DNA of 64,000 nt from Profundibacterium mesophilum KAUST100406-0324 (GCF_009835145.1 NZ_APKE01000035.1:1-64000), one strand, 5' to 3'; shown: positions 30,176 through 38,893, counted from the first letter of the stretch. Program-made: numbers and translations. The notes: generated by a model not told the origin, from the letters alone.

Positions 30176-32002
30176 TCATTCCTCATACCACCATACATCC
30201 GGCTGGAACCCGATCCAGTCGCCATACATGGGAAGGCGCTTGGGATATCTCAGCTCGGCATCATGCGCCAGTCTCGAAACCGTATCGGACCAGATCGGGA
30301 TGACATAGCGCCCCGTGGTCAACACCCGGTCAAGAGCTTTCGTCGCCGTGATGAACTGCTCGCGGCTTTCCGCTTCGAGCATGGTGCGGATCATCGCGTC
30401 GATCGCCGGCTGCGTGACGCCCATCCAGTTGCGCGAGCCCTCGTTGGCCGCGGCCTCGGACGACCAGTAGAGCATCTGCTCGTTGCCCGGACTGAGCGAC
30501 AGGCCCCTCCTGTAGAAGGCCATGTCGAAATCGAAGCGCTGCGTGCGTTCCTTGTATTGCGCGCTGTCGACCGTCGTCACGGTGGGGGCGATGCCCATGC
30601 GCTCGAGCGCCGCGGCGAATATGTCGATCATCTGCTGGGTCTCGGTCGCCCCCTGGCTGAGCAGGATCTCGAAGCGGAAGGGCTGTCCTTCGGCATTGCG
30701 CATCCGGCCGTCCTGCACCGTCCAGCCGGCCTCGGCCATCATGTCGATTGCCTTGCGGATGTTCTTGCGATTGCGTTCGGAGCCGTCGGAAACCGGCAGG
30801 TCGTAATCCTCAAGCGCATCGGGCGGCAGATCGCCCGCGAAGGGCGCAAGAAGCGCGGCGACCCCCTCGGGGGCGGGGCCGTCCTCCATGCCTAGGACGC
30901 TGTTGGAGAAATAGGAGGCGATCCGCGGCTGCGTGCCGCCATTGAGCGTCTGGCTGACGAATTCGTAGTTGAAGGCCAGCATCATCGCCTCACGCACGCG
31001 CCAGTCGGAGAAGGGCGCGCCGCGGGTGTTCATGACGAAGCCTGTGATGCCGGAGGGCCGTTCATGCGGGATCTCCGATTTCACCACCTCGCCCGAGCGC
31101 ATCCGGGGAAAGTCGTACTGGCTGTCCCACTTGGCCGCGTTGCCTTCGCGGTAGCTGGTGACCTCGCCCGCCTTGAAGGCCTCGAAGACGACATCGCCGT
31201 CACCGAAATACTCGTAGCGGATTTCGTCGAGATTGTGCTGGCCGCGCATGATCGGCAGCTCGGCCGCCCAGTAATCCTCGTCGCGCTCGAGCGTCAGGAC
31301 CCGTCCCGGATCGTAGCTCTCGATCTCGTAGGGGCCCGATCCGATCGGCACGATGTCGATGCCGCTCTCGCCGAAGTCGCGCCCCTCGTATTGCGCCTTC
31401 TTGAGCACCGGCCAGAGACCGAGAATCAGCGGAAGCTCGCGGTCGGCTGTGTTGAAGGTGAATCGGACCGTGTCCGGGGCGGTCATCTCGGCGGTCTCGA
31501 TCTTCGACCACGTGCCCTGGTAGCGCGGATGGCCCTGCGTGCCGAGCGTCTCGAAGGACCACAGCACATCCTCGGCCGTCACCTGGCTTCCGTCGGAAAA
31601 CCGCGCCTCGGGACGCAGCGCGAACTCCACCCACTCACGATTCGGCCCGGTTTCCACCGATTTTGCGATCAATCCATACAAACTGAAAGGTTCGTCCCAG
31701 TTTCGGCCCATAAGACCTTCGAAAACATATGCCCCGATGCCATAAGGCGCCCGACCCTTGAGAATGTGCGGGTTGAGACTGTCGAAACTGCCAGATTCGC
31801 CGAACACAATTCTGCCACCTTTTGGTGCATCGGGGTTCACATACGGAACCGACACAAAATCTGGTGGCAACTCCGGTGCGCCATACATAGATATGCCATG
31901 TTCAGGTGCTGCATGAAGTTTGAAGGGCAAGGTGATGGCAAGAATCACCCCCAGGTGCGTGCGGCGCTTCCTCACTGACGATGTGCAAATTTTTGTAGGC
32001 AT
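30176..32002 (-). CDS. Family 5 extracellular solute-binding protein (YejA/peptide-binding type)
   Basis: A 608-residue periplasmic receptor for an oligopeptide-type ABC importer. The N-terminus is a signal peptide (LGVILAITLPFKLHAAP). The mature protein opens with HGISMYGAPELPPDF and YVNPDAPKGGRI, then FDSLNPHILKG, the pattern of YejA-like members (microcin C or peptide uptake). ATG at 32002 is favoured by GGAG 5 nt upstream over one at 32071. No permease or ATPase genes follow; a 49-residue lipoprotein gene lies 4 bp downstream instead. It is therefore an orphan receptor, either sharing a transporter encoded elsewhere or acting in another way. Confidence 0.88.
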   Translation of the reverse strand: MPTKICTSSVRKRRTHLGVILAITLPFKLHAAPEHGISMYGAPELPPDFVSVPYVNPDAPKGGRIVFGESGSFDSLNPHILKGRAPYGIGAYVFEGLMGRNWDEPFSLYGLIAKSVETGPNREWVEFALRPEARFSDGSQVTAEDVLWSFETLGTQGHPRYQGTWSKIETAEMTAPDTVRFTFNTADRELPLILGLWPVLKKAQYEGRDFGESGIDIVPIGSGPYEIESYDPGRVLTLERDEDYWAAELPIMRGQHNLDEIRYEYFGDGDVVFEAFKAGEVTSYREGNAAKWDSQYDFPRMRSGEVVKSEIPHERPSGITGFVMNTRGAPFSDWRVREAMMLAFNYEFVSQTLNGGTQPRIASYFSNSVLGMEDGPAPEGVAALLAPFAGDLPPDALEDYDLPVSDGSERNRKNIRKAIDMMAEAGWTVQDGRMRNAEGQPFRFEILLSQGATETQQMIDIFAAALERMGIAPTVTTVDSAQYKERTQRFDFDMAFYRRGLSLSPGNEQMLYWSSEAAANEGSRNWMGVTQPAIDAMIRTMLEAESREQFITATKALDRVLTTGRYVIPIWSDTVSRLAHDAELRYPKRLPMYGDWIGFQPDVWWYEE

Positions 32003-32042
32003 CTTGGCTCCAACCTCTCGAAGTCCTTTTTTTCTTGGCTCC

Positions 32043-32071
32043 AGACTAAGGGCGCTTGTGAGCCTTTTCAA
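32043..32071 (-). promoter_or_regulatory. Candidate promoter of the solute-binding protein gene
   Basis: On the minus strand TTGAAA (32071-32066) and TAGTCT (32048-32043) are separated by exactly 17 bp. This predicts a transcript start near 32036, about 34 nt before the ATG, with GGTTGGAG inside the leader. Good spacing, moderate hexamers. Confidence 0.5.
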
Positions 32072-32080
32072 ACTTTTAGG

Positions 32081-32109
32081 TTGGAAGGCGCAGATGAAAG
32101 GCGTATACA
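32081..32109 (+). promoter_or_regulatory. Candidate promoter of an intergenic small RNA
   Basis: TTGGAA (32081-32086) and TATACA (32104-32109) are separated by exactly 17 bp on the plus strand. Transcription would start near 32116 and run to the strong terminator at 32164-32191, with no protein gene in between. Confidence 0.5.
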
Positions 32110-32115
32110 GAACTT

Positions 32116-32191
32116 ACTGCTCGATAGGTTTCTTGCCTGTATGAAACCTGCCTCAATAACTAGCGCCCGCCTCGTGCGGGCGTTTTTTTTT
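32116..32191 (+). ncRNA. Candidate intergenic small RNA of about 75 nt
   Basis: A short stand-alone transcription unit between two divergent protein genes. It starts after the promoter at 32081-32109. It holds a hairpin AGGTTTC (32126-32132), 10-nt loop, GAAACCT (32143-32149), then a mostly unpaired GCCTCAATAACTA stretch, and ends in a GC hairpin with nine Ts. This is the layout of a trans-acting, possibly Hfq-dependent bacterial small RNA. It is not a recognisable riboswitch, 6S RNA or tmRNA. A 16-codon ORF (32094-32144) with a good ribosome site (GGAAGG) overlaps it, so a leader peptide upstream of bdhA is an alternative. Confidence 0.5.
32164..32191 (+). terminator. Strong rho-independent terminator upstream of bdhA
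   Basis: CGCCCGC (32164-32170), loop CTCGT, GCGGGCG (32176-32182), followed by nine Ts (32183-32191) on the plus strand. It is the best intrinsic terminator in the window, yet no plus-strand gene of ordinary size ends here. bdhA starts 100 bp further on. Confidence 0.9.
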
Positions 32192-32291
32192 GGAAGCAAT
32201 GCCGGGGCACTGGGGGTTTGACTGTTCATCTCACTGCAGCCGCGTGCCACAACCGACTGGTGGGATCATGGTTAAAAAGGAAAGGCGTTTC

Positions 32292-33065
32292 ATGACACTT
32301 GCAGGAAAGACAGCCGTCATCACCGGGTCGAATTCCGGCATCGGACTGGGCATCGCACGCGAGCTGGCGAAGGCCGGCGCGAATGTCGTCCTGAACTCCT
32401 TCACCAACCTGCCGGAAGACCATGCGCTGGCAGAGGGAATCGCCTCCGAGTTCGGGGTCGAGGCCCGCTACATCCCGGCCGACATGTCGAAGGGCGACAG
32501 CGCGCGCCAGCTCATCACCTCCGCGGGACGCTGCGACATCCTGATCAACAATGCCGGCATCCAGCATGTCGCGCCGGTCCAGGACTTTCCGGCCGAGAAG
32601 TGGGACGCGATCATCGCCATCAATCTCAGCTCCGCCTACCACACCGTCGCGGCCGCGCTGCCGATGATGCGCGCGTCGGGCTGGGGCAGGGTGATCAACA
32701 TCGCCTCCGCCCATGGCCTGACCGCCTCGCCCTACAAGTCGGCCTATGTCGCGGCCAAGCACGGCATCGTCGGCTTTTCCAAGACCATCGCGCTCGAGAC
32801 GGCCGAGGAGCCGATCACCTGCAACGCGATCTGCCCCGGCTACGTGCTCACACCCCTCGTTGAGGAGCAGATCCCGGGCACGATGAAGGAATACGGAATG
32901 GACCGTGAGACCGTCATTCGCGACGTGATGCTCGCGCGCCAGCCTTCCAAGCAGTTCGCGACGACCGAGCAGATGGGCGGAACCGCCGTCTTCCTGTGCT
33001 CGCCCGCCGCCGACCAGATCACCGGCACGACCATCAGCGTGGATGGCGGCTGGACAGCGCTCTGA
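32292..33065 (+). CDS. bdhA: 3-hydroxybutyrate dehydrogenase
   Basis: A 257-residue short-chain dehydrogenase/reductase that interconverts (R)-3-hydroxybutyrate and acetoacetate with NAD. The NAD motif is ITGSNSGIGLGIA, the structural motif is NNAGIQH, and the catalytic residues lie in INIASAHG (Ser) and YVAAKHG (Tyr-x3-Lys). VRARQPSKQF-like MLARQPSKQFATTEQMGG near the C-terminus is characteristic of 3-hydroxybutyrate dehydrogenases. ATG at 32292 follows AAGGAAAGG. It is followed 11 bp later by a patatin-like esterase. Together they suggest polyhydroxybutyrate mobilisation. Confidence 0.93.
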   Translation: MTLAGKTAVITGSNSGIGLGIARELAKAGANVVLNSFTNLPEDHALAEGIASEFGVEARYIPADMSKGDSARQLITSAGRCDILINNAGIQHVAPVQDFPAEKWDAIIAINLSSAYHTVAAALPMMRASGWGRVINIASAHGLTASPYKSAYVAAKHGIVGFSKTIALETAEEPITCNAICPGYVLTPLVEEQIPGTMKEYGMDRETVIRDVMLARQPSKQFATTEQMGGTAVFLCSPAADQITGTTISVDGGWTAL

Positions 33066-33076
33066 GCGGCGCACTG

Positions 33077-34105
33077 ATGGGCAAGAGGGTCAATCTGGCG
33101 CTGCAGGGCGGCGGCGCGCACGGCGCCTATTGCTGGGGCGTTCTGGACGGTCTGCTGGAGGATGGACGGCTCGAGATCGCCGCCATCTCCGGCACCTCCG
33201 CCGGCGCGCTGAACGGTGCCGCGCTGAAGGCGGGGCTGGTCGAGGGGGGACGCGACGGTGCGCGCGAGACGCTTGACTGGCTGTGGCACGGGATCGGGGC
33301 GATCCCGGACATGCGGATCGCGAGCTGGCTGTCGGAACTTGCCCCCGGCACCGCCGAGATCAGCCGGGCCATCGAGCGCTCGGTCCCGGTCAGCGCCGCC
33401 GACCTCCTGAGCCGCAGCGTCAGCCCCTATAGCTACGGCCCCCTCTACCGCAACCCGCTCGAGAAGATCGTGGCAGACCCGCGCCTGCGCGCCGTCTGCG
33501 CCGAGGAGGGGCCGCGGCTGCATGTCTGCGCGACGAATGTGCGTAGCGGCAAGATCCGGATTTTCTCCGGCACGCAGATCGGCCCGCAGGCGCTTCTGGC
33601 CTCGACCTGCTTGCCAACCATCTTCAAGGCGGTCGAAATCGAGGAGGAGGGCCGGATCGAGGCCTATTGGGATGGCGGTTATACCGGCAATCCCGCGCTT
33701 TTTCCCTTGTTCGATCAGGACCTTCCGGCCGATATCGTCATCGTGAACATCAACCCGCTGGAACGCGATGGCATACCCTACACGGCACAGGAAATCCTCA
33801 ACCGCATCAACGAGATAAGCTTCAACTCATCGCTTCTGCGTGAGCTGCGCGCGATCGACTTCGTCCAGAGGCTGATCGCCTCGGGACGGATGCCCGCGGA
33901 TGCGATGCGCAAGGTGCTGGTGCACATGATCGCCGATGACGACATCATGACCAGCCTCAACGTCGCGACGAAGCTGGTTCCCTCGCCGATCATCCTGAGC
34001 CGGCTGAAGGCCGCGGGCCGCGCCGCCGCCGCGCGGTTCCTCGATGCGCATTACGATGACCTGAATGAATGCGGGACCGTCGATCTGCGCCAGATGTTCG
34101 GCTGA
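33077..34105 (+). CDS. Patatin-like phospholipase/esterase
   Basis: A 342-residue patatin-fold hydrolase with the Ser-Asp dyad. The oxyanion loop is LQGGGAHGAYCWG, the nucleophile elbow is ISGTSAGALNG (GxSxG) and the catalytic Asp is in YWDGGYTGNP (DG[GA]). There is no signal peptide, so it is cytoplasmic or associated with inclusions. It lies 11 bp after bdhA in the same direction. In this bacterial group the pairing suggests a role in polyhydroxybutyrate or hydroxyacyl-lipid turnover; the substrate is inferred. Its stop is 5 bp from the convergent DUF502 gene. Confidence 0.88.
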   Translation: MGKRVNLALQGGGAHGAYCWGVLDGLLEDGRLEIAAISGTSAGALNGAALKAGLVEGGRDGARETLDWLWHGIGAIPDMRIASWLSELAPGTAEISRAIERSVPVSAADLLSRSVSPYSYGPLYRNPLEKIVADPRLRAVCAEEGPRLHVCATNVRSGKIRIFSGTQIGPQALLASTCLPTIFKAVEIEEEGRIEAYWDGGYTGNPALFPLFDQDLPADIVIVNINPLERDGIPYTAQEILNRINEISFNSSLLRELRAIDFVQRLIASGRMPADAMRKVLVHMIADDDIMTSLNVATKLVPSPIILSRLKAAGRAAAARFLDAHYDDLNECGTVDLRQMFG

Positions 34106-34110
34106 TCCGA

Positions 34111-34824
34111 CTATTCCGCGGCCCGGCTATGGGCGGCGAGCTCGGCATCCGCGACGGCGCTCTCCTTCGTGCCGGGATAGACGAGCCCCGCCGAGATCAC
34201 CAGTTTCGCCGCGTCCTCGACGCTCATGTCGAGCTCGATCACTTCGGAGCGCGGCAGGAACAGCAAGAATCCCGAGGTCGGGTTCGGCGTGGTCGGCAGG
34301 AAGATCGACAGCTTCTGCTCCTCGACCGGGATGCTGCGTGCGATCTCTCCCTTCGCCGAGGTCGAGATGAAGGCGATCGCCCAAATCCCCCTGCGCGGAT
34401 ACTCGATCAGGCAGGCCTTCTCGAACGAGCTTTCCGACTGCGCGAAGACGGTCTCGGCGAGCTGCTTGACGCTCGAATAGATCGTCCTGACAACCGGCAT
34501 CCGGTTCACCAGGCTCTCGCCCCAGCGCAGGAGCGAGCGCCCGATGAGGCCCTTGGCCAGCCAGCCGATAATCACAGTGAAGATCAGGAAGATGATGACG
34601 CCGACACCGCGCAGGTTGATCCCGATATACTGCTCGGGGCGGAACCGCGCCGGCACAAGCGGCAGCACCCAGCCGTCGATCCAGCCGACGACACCGTAGA
34701 TCAGCCACACGGTCAGGAAGATCGGCGCGATCACGACGAGACCGGTCAGGAAATTGGCCCGCAGGCGTCTGAAGCGGGGCCGGCGGCGTGTGGCTGTCGC
34801 GTCGTCGCTCGAATGCTTGCTCAT
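34111..34824 (-). CDS. DUF502 family inner-membrane protein
   Basis: A 237-residue protein of the DUF502 family. Two membrane segments, at about 25-48 (NFLTGLVVIAPIFLTVWLIY) and 72-94 (GVGVIIFLIFTVIIGWLAKG), are followed by a soluble domain with the family hallmarks MPVVRTIYSSVKQL and LPTTPNPTSGFLLFLP. The biochemical role is unknown; members are widespread in proteobacteria and also occur in plants. ATG at 34824 has a weak GAGC site. It has an Arg-rich N-terminus facing the cytoplasm. It is separate from psuG, 80 bp away. Confidence 0.85.
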   Translation of the reverse strand: MSKHSSDDATATRRRPRFRRLRANFLTGLVVIAPIFLTVWLIYGVVGWIDGWVLPLVPARFRPEQYIGINLRGVGVIIFLIFTVIIGWLAKGLIGRSLLRWGESLVNRMPVVRTIYSSVKQLAETVFAQSESSFEKACLIEYPRRGIWAIAFISTSAKGEIARSIPVEEQKLSIFLPTTPNPTSGFLLFLPRSEVIELDMSVEDAAKLVISAGLVYPGTKESAVADAELAAHSRAAE

Positions 34825-34903
34825 CGTGCTCAATTCTATCCTGCTTGCGAAGATGTAGGGCTTGGCGCGCGGTGCGGCAATGGTGAAGCGGCCGGCATGG
34901 TGC

Positions 34904-35821
34904 TCAGCGCCGCGCGGCGGTGATCCGGGTGGCGATCGCGGCGCCAAGGCGGGCGTTGTTCAGCACGAGCGCGATATTGGCCTCGAGCGAGCGCCCATCG
35001 GTCAGCTCGAAAATCCGCTGCAGCAGGAAGGGCGTCACGGCCTTGGCGCTGATGCCCTGGGCATCCGCCTCGGCGAGTGCCTGCTCGATCACGGGCGCGA
35101 GCATGCCGGCCGGGATCTCGTCGTCCTGCGGGATCGGGTTGGCGACGAGCTGTCCGCCCGGCAGGCCCATCGCCCCGCGCATCAGGTGTGCCGCCGCGAT
35201 CTGTGCCGCATCGTCCATCCGCAGGGGTGCGGGATGCGGCGAGACGCGCGACCAGAAGGCCGGCAGGCTGTCCTGTCCGACGGCGATCACCGGAACGCCG
35301 AGGGTTTCGAGCATTTCCCAGGTCTTCGGCAGATCGAGGATCGCCTTCGCCCCGGCGGCCACGACCGTGACCGGGGTCTGCGCCAGCTCCTGAAGGTCCG
35401 CCGAGACATCGAAGCTGTGCTCGGCGCCGCGATGCACGCCGCCGATGCCGCCGGTGGCGAAGACCTCGATCCCGGCGAGCCGTGCCGCGATCATCGTCGC
35501 CGCGACGGTCGTCGCGCCATCGCCGCCGGAGGCGATGCAGGCGGCGAGATCGGCGCGGCTCAGCTTGGCCACGTCGCCGCGCTGCGCGAGCGCCTCGAGC
35601 TGATCGGGTTCGAGGCCGACATGCAGCCTCCCCGACAGAACGGCGATGGTCGCCGGGACCGCGCCATGCCTGCGGATTTCCTCCTCGACGCGGCGCGCGG
35701 TCTCGAGGTTGCGGGGAAAGGGCATTCCATGGGTCACGATGGTCGATTCGAGCGCGACGACGGGACGGTTGGCGGCTTGCGCCGAGGCCACTTCGGCGGA
35801 GCGGATCAGGGGCAGGGTCAT
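34904..35821 (-). CDS. psuG: Pseudouridine-5'-phosphate glycosidase
   Basis: Splits pseudouridine 5'-phosphate reversibly to uracil and ribose 5-phosphate, the second step of pseudouridine breakdown. The 305-residue protein shows the family signatures ALESTIVTHGMPFPRN, SGGDGATTVAATM, FATGGIGGVHRGAE and GLPGGQLVANPIP. Its ATG overlaps the stop of the upstream PfkB-type kinase (ATGA), giving a coupled psuK-psuG pair. No pseudouridine transporter gene is adjacent. Confidence 0.95.
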   Translation of the reverse strand: MTLPLIRSAEVASAQAANRPVVALESTIVTHGMPFPRNLETARRVEEEIRRHGAVPATIAVLSGRLHVGLEPDQLEALAQRGDVAKLSRADLAACIASGGDGATTVAATMIAARLAGIEVFATGGIGGVHRGAEHSFDVSADLQELAQTPVTVVAAGAKAILDLPKTWEMLETLGVPVIAVGQDSLPAFWSRVSPHPAPLRMDDAAQIAAAHLMRGAMGLPGGQLVANPIPQDDEIPAGMLAPVIEQALAEADAQGISAKAVTPFLLQRIFELTDGRSLEANIALVLNNARLGAAIATRITAARR

Positions 35822-36711
35822 GATGGAACGTCTCCTGAAACATAGGCCGCCGCCGCCGCGAGGGCGGTGCGCAATGCGGGGTCGGGCATCTCGCCGCGCC
35901 GCTCGGCTGCGATATGGGCGGCCATGAACGTATCGCCCGCGCCCGTCACCCGCGTGACCAGAACCTCGGGGGGCGATGCCTCGACAAGGCCGCCCGGTCC
36001 GGCCATCGCCGCCATCCGTCCGCCATCGGTGACCACCGCGCGGTAGGCGCCGCGCCCCAGCAGGGCAGCCGCTGCGCCGGCGGCATCAGGCATCGGGGCA
36101 TGCAGGAGAAGCCCCGCCTCCTCGAGATTGACGTAGATGGTGGCGCCGGGATGGGCGATGAGCGGCATCAGGCGCTCGGCCTTGCCGGGTGAGGCGGGGG
36201 CGATACGCAGATCGGCGGCCGCGAAGAGCGCACTGGTGGCGATCTGCGCGATCAGGTCCGACGAGAGGTTGCCATCGAGCGCGATCTGGCCACGATAGGG
36301 GGTGTCGGCACTGCCCAGGCGTCCGTCCGCAAGGGGGCCAAGGATCTTGTCGCCGGCCATCTCGAGGGAGTGGGCATCCGCGATCGCGGCGATGAGACCA
36401 TTGCCTCCCTCGATCGCCATGTAGCGGTCGGTCGGCAGATCGTCGGACCTGTATAGCAGCCCGGTTCCAAGCCCCATGGAGCGGCATAGCTCGACAAGCC
36501 GGTCACCCTCGGCATCGCGCCCCACCGCGCTCAGCAGCGTGGGGGTGATGCCGAAGCGCGACAGGCCCATCGCGATGTTCAGCGCGACGCCGCCGGGCAC
36601 CATCGTGATCCGGCCGGGAACATCGCTGCCGGCGCGCATATGGGCCGAGGAGCGTCCGATCACGTCCCACAGGACCGAGCCGATGCACAGTATTTCTGAA
36701 TCGTTCGTCAT
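35818..36711 (-). CDS. psuK: PfkB-family kinase, probably pseudouridine kinase
   Basis: Probably phosphorylates pseudouridine to the 5'-phosphate for PsuG. The 297-residue protein begins with the ribokinase-fold segment ILCIGSVLWDVIGRS, has the first PfkB signature region PGGVALNIAMGLSRFG and ends with the catalytic second signature TRVTGAGDTFMAAHIA (Asp base). The function is taken from the ATGA-coupled psuG gene; alone it would only be called a sugar kinase. ATG at 36711 lacks a clear ribosome site. A longer frame upstream does not look coding. Confidence 0.88.
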   Translation of the reverse strand: MTNDSEILCIGSVLWDVIGRSSAHMRAGSDVPGRITMVPGGVALNIAMGLSRFGITPTLLSAVGRDAEGDRLVELCRSMGLGTGLLYRSDDLPTDRYMAIEGGNGLIAAIADAHSLEMAGDKILGPLADGRLGSADTPYRGQIALDGNLSSDLIAQIATSALFAAADLRIAPASPGKAERLMPLIAHPGATIYVNLEEAGLLLHAPMPDAAGAAAALLGRGAYRAVVTDGGRMAAMAGPGGLVEASPPEVLVTRVTGAGDTFMAAHIAAERRGEMPDPALRTALAAAAAYVSGDVPS

Positions 36712-36820
36712 GGCGCGGTGATGGTCGCAAAATGCCGTCTTAGCAAGGGCATGAGGGGGCATCCTGCGCCGGGGTGACCGAAACTCAAGTAATCCGAACT
36801 GCCACGCGGCCGCTTTCGCC

Positions 36821-36849
36821 TTGCAACTCACTGTCCGGCGCACTATTGG
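36821..36849 (+). promoter_or_regulatory. Candidate rpsB-tsf promoter
   Basis: TTGCAA (36821-36826) and TATTGG (36844-36849) are separated by 17 bp. The predicted leader of about 115 nt contains a hairpin CCGGC/GCCGG (36896-36914). Leaders of rpsB often serve S2 autoregulation, but I cannot match a known motif. Confidence 0.45.
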
Positions 36850-36970
36850 GCGCTCACTTCACAGGTGGGGCTTGGGCCGATGACGGGGAGAAATCCCGGC
36901 ATCCGGTCCGCCGGTTGAGCGAATGCTCTGAAGGCCCCGCCGAGGCGCAAACCGGAAAAAGGATATTGGA

Positions 36971-37837
36971 ATGGCGCTCCCCGAGTTTTCCCTTCGCCAG
37001 CTGCTCGAAGCTGGTGTTCACTTTGGCCACCAGACGCAACGCTGGAACCCCCGCATGGGCGAGTTCATCTACGGCGACCGCAATGGCATCCACATTCTCG
37101 ACCTGACGCAGACGGTCCCGATGCTGGACCAGGCGCTGCAGGTGATCCGCGACACCGTCGCCAAGGGCGGCCGCGTTCTCTTCGTCGGCACCAAGCGTCA
37201 GGCTCAGAAGCCCGTCGCGGAAGCCGCAGAGCGTTGCGCACAGTATTACATGAACCATCGCTGGCTCGGCGGCACGCTGACCAACTGGAAGACCGTCTCG
37301 CAGTCGATCAACCGTCTCAAGGAGATCGACGAGCGCATGGAGCAGGGCGCCGAAGGCCTGACCAAGCGCGAGCGCCTGTCGATGGAGCGTGACCAGGAGA
37401 AGCTGAACGCCTCGCTCGGCGGCATCCGCGAGATGGGCGGCGTTCCCGACCTGCTCTTCGTCATCGACGTGAACAAGGAAGACCTTGCCATCGCCGAAGC
37501 CAAGAAGCTTGGCATCCCGGTCGTGGCCGTGGTCGATACCAACTGCTCGCCCGACAACATCGACTACATCATTCCCGGTAACGACGATGCCGCGCGCGCC
37601 ATTTCGCTCTATTGCGACCTGGCCAGCCGCGCCGCGCTCGACGGCATGTCCGCGCAGCTTGGCGCGGCCGGTGTCGATGTCGGCGCGCTCGAAGAGGCCG
37701 CGCTCGAAGAGAGCGCCGAGGAAGAGCCCGAGACCACCCCGGTGAACTCCGAGGCGCCGATGACCGTCTCCGACGAGGCCGTGTCCAACGACGCGATCGC
37801 CAAGGATGCGCCCTACGACCTGGAAAACAAGGGCTGA
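36971..37837 (+). CDS. rpsB: 30S ribosomal protein S2
   Basis: A structural protein of the small ribosomal subunit. The 288-residue sequence has the S2 landmarks [19 protein letters not shown] at the start and [30 protein letters not shown] and [20 protein letters not shown] further on. The C-terminus carries an acidic extension of about 45 residues ([16 protein letters not shown]), common in alphaproteobacteria. AAAAAGGATATTGGA lies upstream of the ATG. It is followed by tsf in the usual order. Confidence 0.97.
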   Translation: MALPEFSLRQLLEAGVHFGHQTQRWNPRMGEFIYGDRNGIHILDLTQTVPMLDQALQVIRDTVAKGGRVLFVGTKRQAQKPVAEAAERCAQYYMNHRWLGGTLTNWKTVSQSINRLKEIDERMEQGAEGLTKRERLSMERDQEKLNASLGGIREMGGVPDLLFVIDVNKEDLAIAEAKKLGIPVVAVVDTNCSPDNIDYIIPGNDDAARAISLYCDLASRAALDGMSAQLGAAGVDVGALEEAALEESAEEEPETTPVNSEAPMTVSDEAVSNDAIAKDAPYDLENKG

Positions 37838-37927
37838 TCAGCCCTCGCGTTTCGCGCGATCGTGGGGAGGCGGGCAGGGGCTCGCCTTCCCGCAGATCCC
37901 ATCCCCAAATTTGAGGAGAGCCAAGAC

Positions 37928-38803
37928 ATGGCGATTACCGCTGCACAAGTGAAAGAGCTGCGCACCTCCACCGGCGCCGGCATGATGGATGCCAAGAAGG
38001 CCCTGACCGAAACCGATGGCGACATGGAAGCCGCGGTCGACTGGCTGCGTACCAAGGGTCTCGCGAAGGCCGCCAAGAAATCCGGCCGCACCGCCGCCGA
38101 GGGCCTCGTCGCGGTCAAGGTCGAGGGCGGCAAGGGCGTCGCCGTCGAGATCAACTCCGAAACCGACTTCGTCGCCAAGAACGCCGACTTCCAGCAAATG
38201 GTCGGCCAGATCGCCGATGTCGCGCTGACCGTCGATGATGTCGACGGCCTGAAAGCCGCCGATCTCAATGGCAAATCCGTCGAGTCGGCGATCACCGACA
38301 AGATCGCCACGATCGGCGAGAACATGAGCCTGCGGCGCATGGAGAAGGTCGAGGGCGAGCAGGTCGTCGCCTATGTCCACAATGCCGCGACCGATGGCAT
38401 GGGCAAGATCGGCGTGCTCGTCGCCTTCAAGGGCGACGACAGCGCCACCGCGCGCCAGATCGCGATGCATGTCGCTGCCGTCAATCCCGCCTCGCTGGGC
38501 GAAGAGGATCTCGATCCCGCCCTTGTCGAGCGCGAGAAGCAGGTCCTCAGCGATCAGGCCCGTGAAAGCGGCAAGCCCGAGCAGGTCATCGAAAAGATGA
38601 TCGAAGGCCGGATGAAGAAGTACTTTGCCGAAGTGACGCTTCTGAACCAGCCCTTCGTGGTGAACCCCGATCTGACCGTCGGCGACGCCGCGAAGGAAGC
38701 CGGGATCGAGATCGTGAAATTCATTCGCATCGAAGTGGGCGAGGGGATCGAGGTCGAGAAGGAAGATTTCGCAGCCGAGGTGGCGAAAGCCGCCAAGGGC
38801 TGA
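37928..38803 (+). CDS. tsf: Translation elongation factor Ts
   Basis: The nucleotide-exchange factor for EF-Tu. The 291-residue protein has the N-terminal UBA-like module ([20 protein letters not shown]), the TDFVAKN motif in [14 protein letters not shown] that contacts EF-Tu, and two core subdomains ([18 protein letters not shown]). ATG at 37928 is preceded by GAGGAGAGCC. It is the second gene of rpsB-tsf. Two GC-rich symmetric elements follow the stop. Confidence 0.97.
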   Translation: MAITAAQVKELRTSTGAGMMDAKKALTETDGDMEAAVDWLRTKGLAKAAKKSGRTAAEGLVAVKVEGGKGVAVEINSETDFVAKNADFQQMVGQIADVALTVDDVDGLKAADLNGKSVESAITDKIATIGENMSLRRMEKVEGEQVVAYVHNAATDGMGKIGVLVAFKGDDSATARQIAMHVAAVNPASLGEEDLDPALVEREKQVLSDQARESGKPEQVIEKMIEGRMKKYFAEVTLLNQPFVVNPDLTVGDAAKEAGIEIVKFIRIEVGEGIEVEKEDFAAEVAKAAKG

Positions 38804-38823
38804 GGCCAGGACCGATGACTTTT

Positions 38824-38847
38824 GGAGGGGGCGCGGCCGTCCCCTCC
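38824..38847 (+). terminator. Candidate tsf terminator hairpin
   Basis: GGAGGGG (38824-38830), a 10-nt loop and CCCCTCC (38841-38847) lie about 20 bp after the tsf stop. No T-run follows, so termination would be Rho-assisted or the hairpin may protect the 3' end. Confidence 0.45.
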
Positions 38848-38877
38848 GACGCCAAGACCCCGAAGGCGAGGGGGCAT

Positions 38878-38893
38878 CGATCCGTACGGATCG
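38878..38893. promoter_or_regulatory. Perfect 16-bp palindrome downstream of tsf
   Basis: CGATCCGTACGGATCG reads the same on both strands. It lies between the convergent tsf and phosphotransferase genes. It could be a protein-binding site or part of the transcription end; nothing else in the window matches it. Confidence 0.45.

Noticed and set aside
36850-36970. Known rpsB leader motif
   Set aside because: A hairpin is present, but I cannot match it to a described S2-binding leader, so it is only noted with the promoter.
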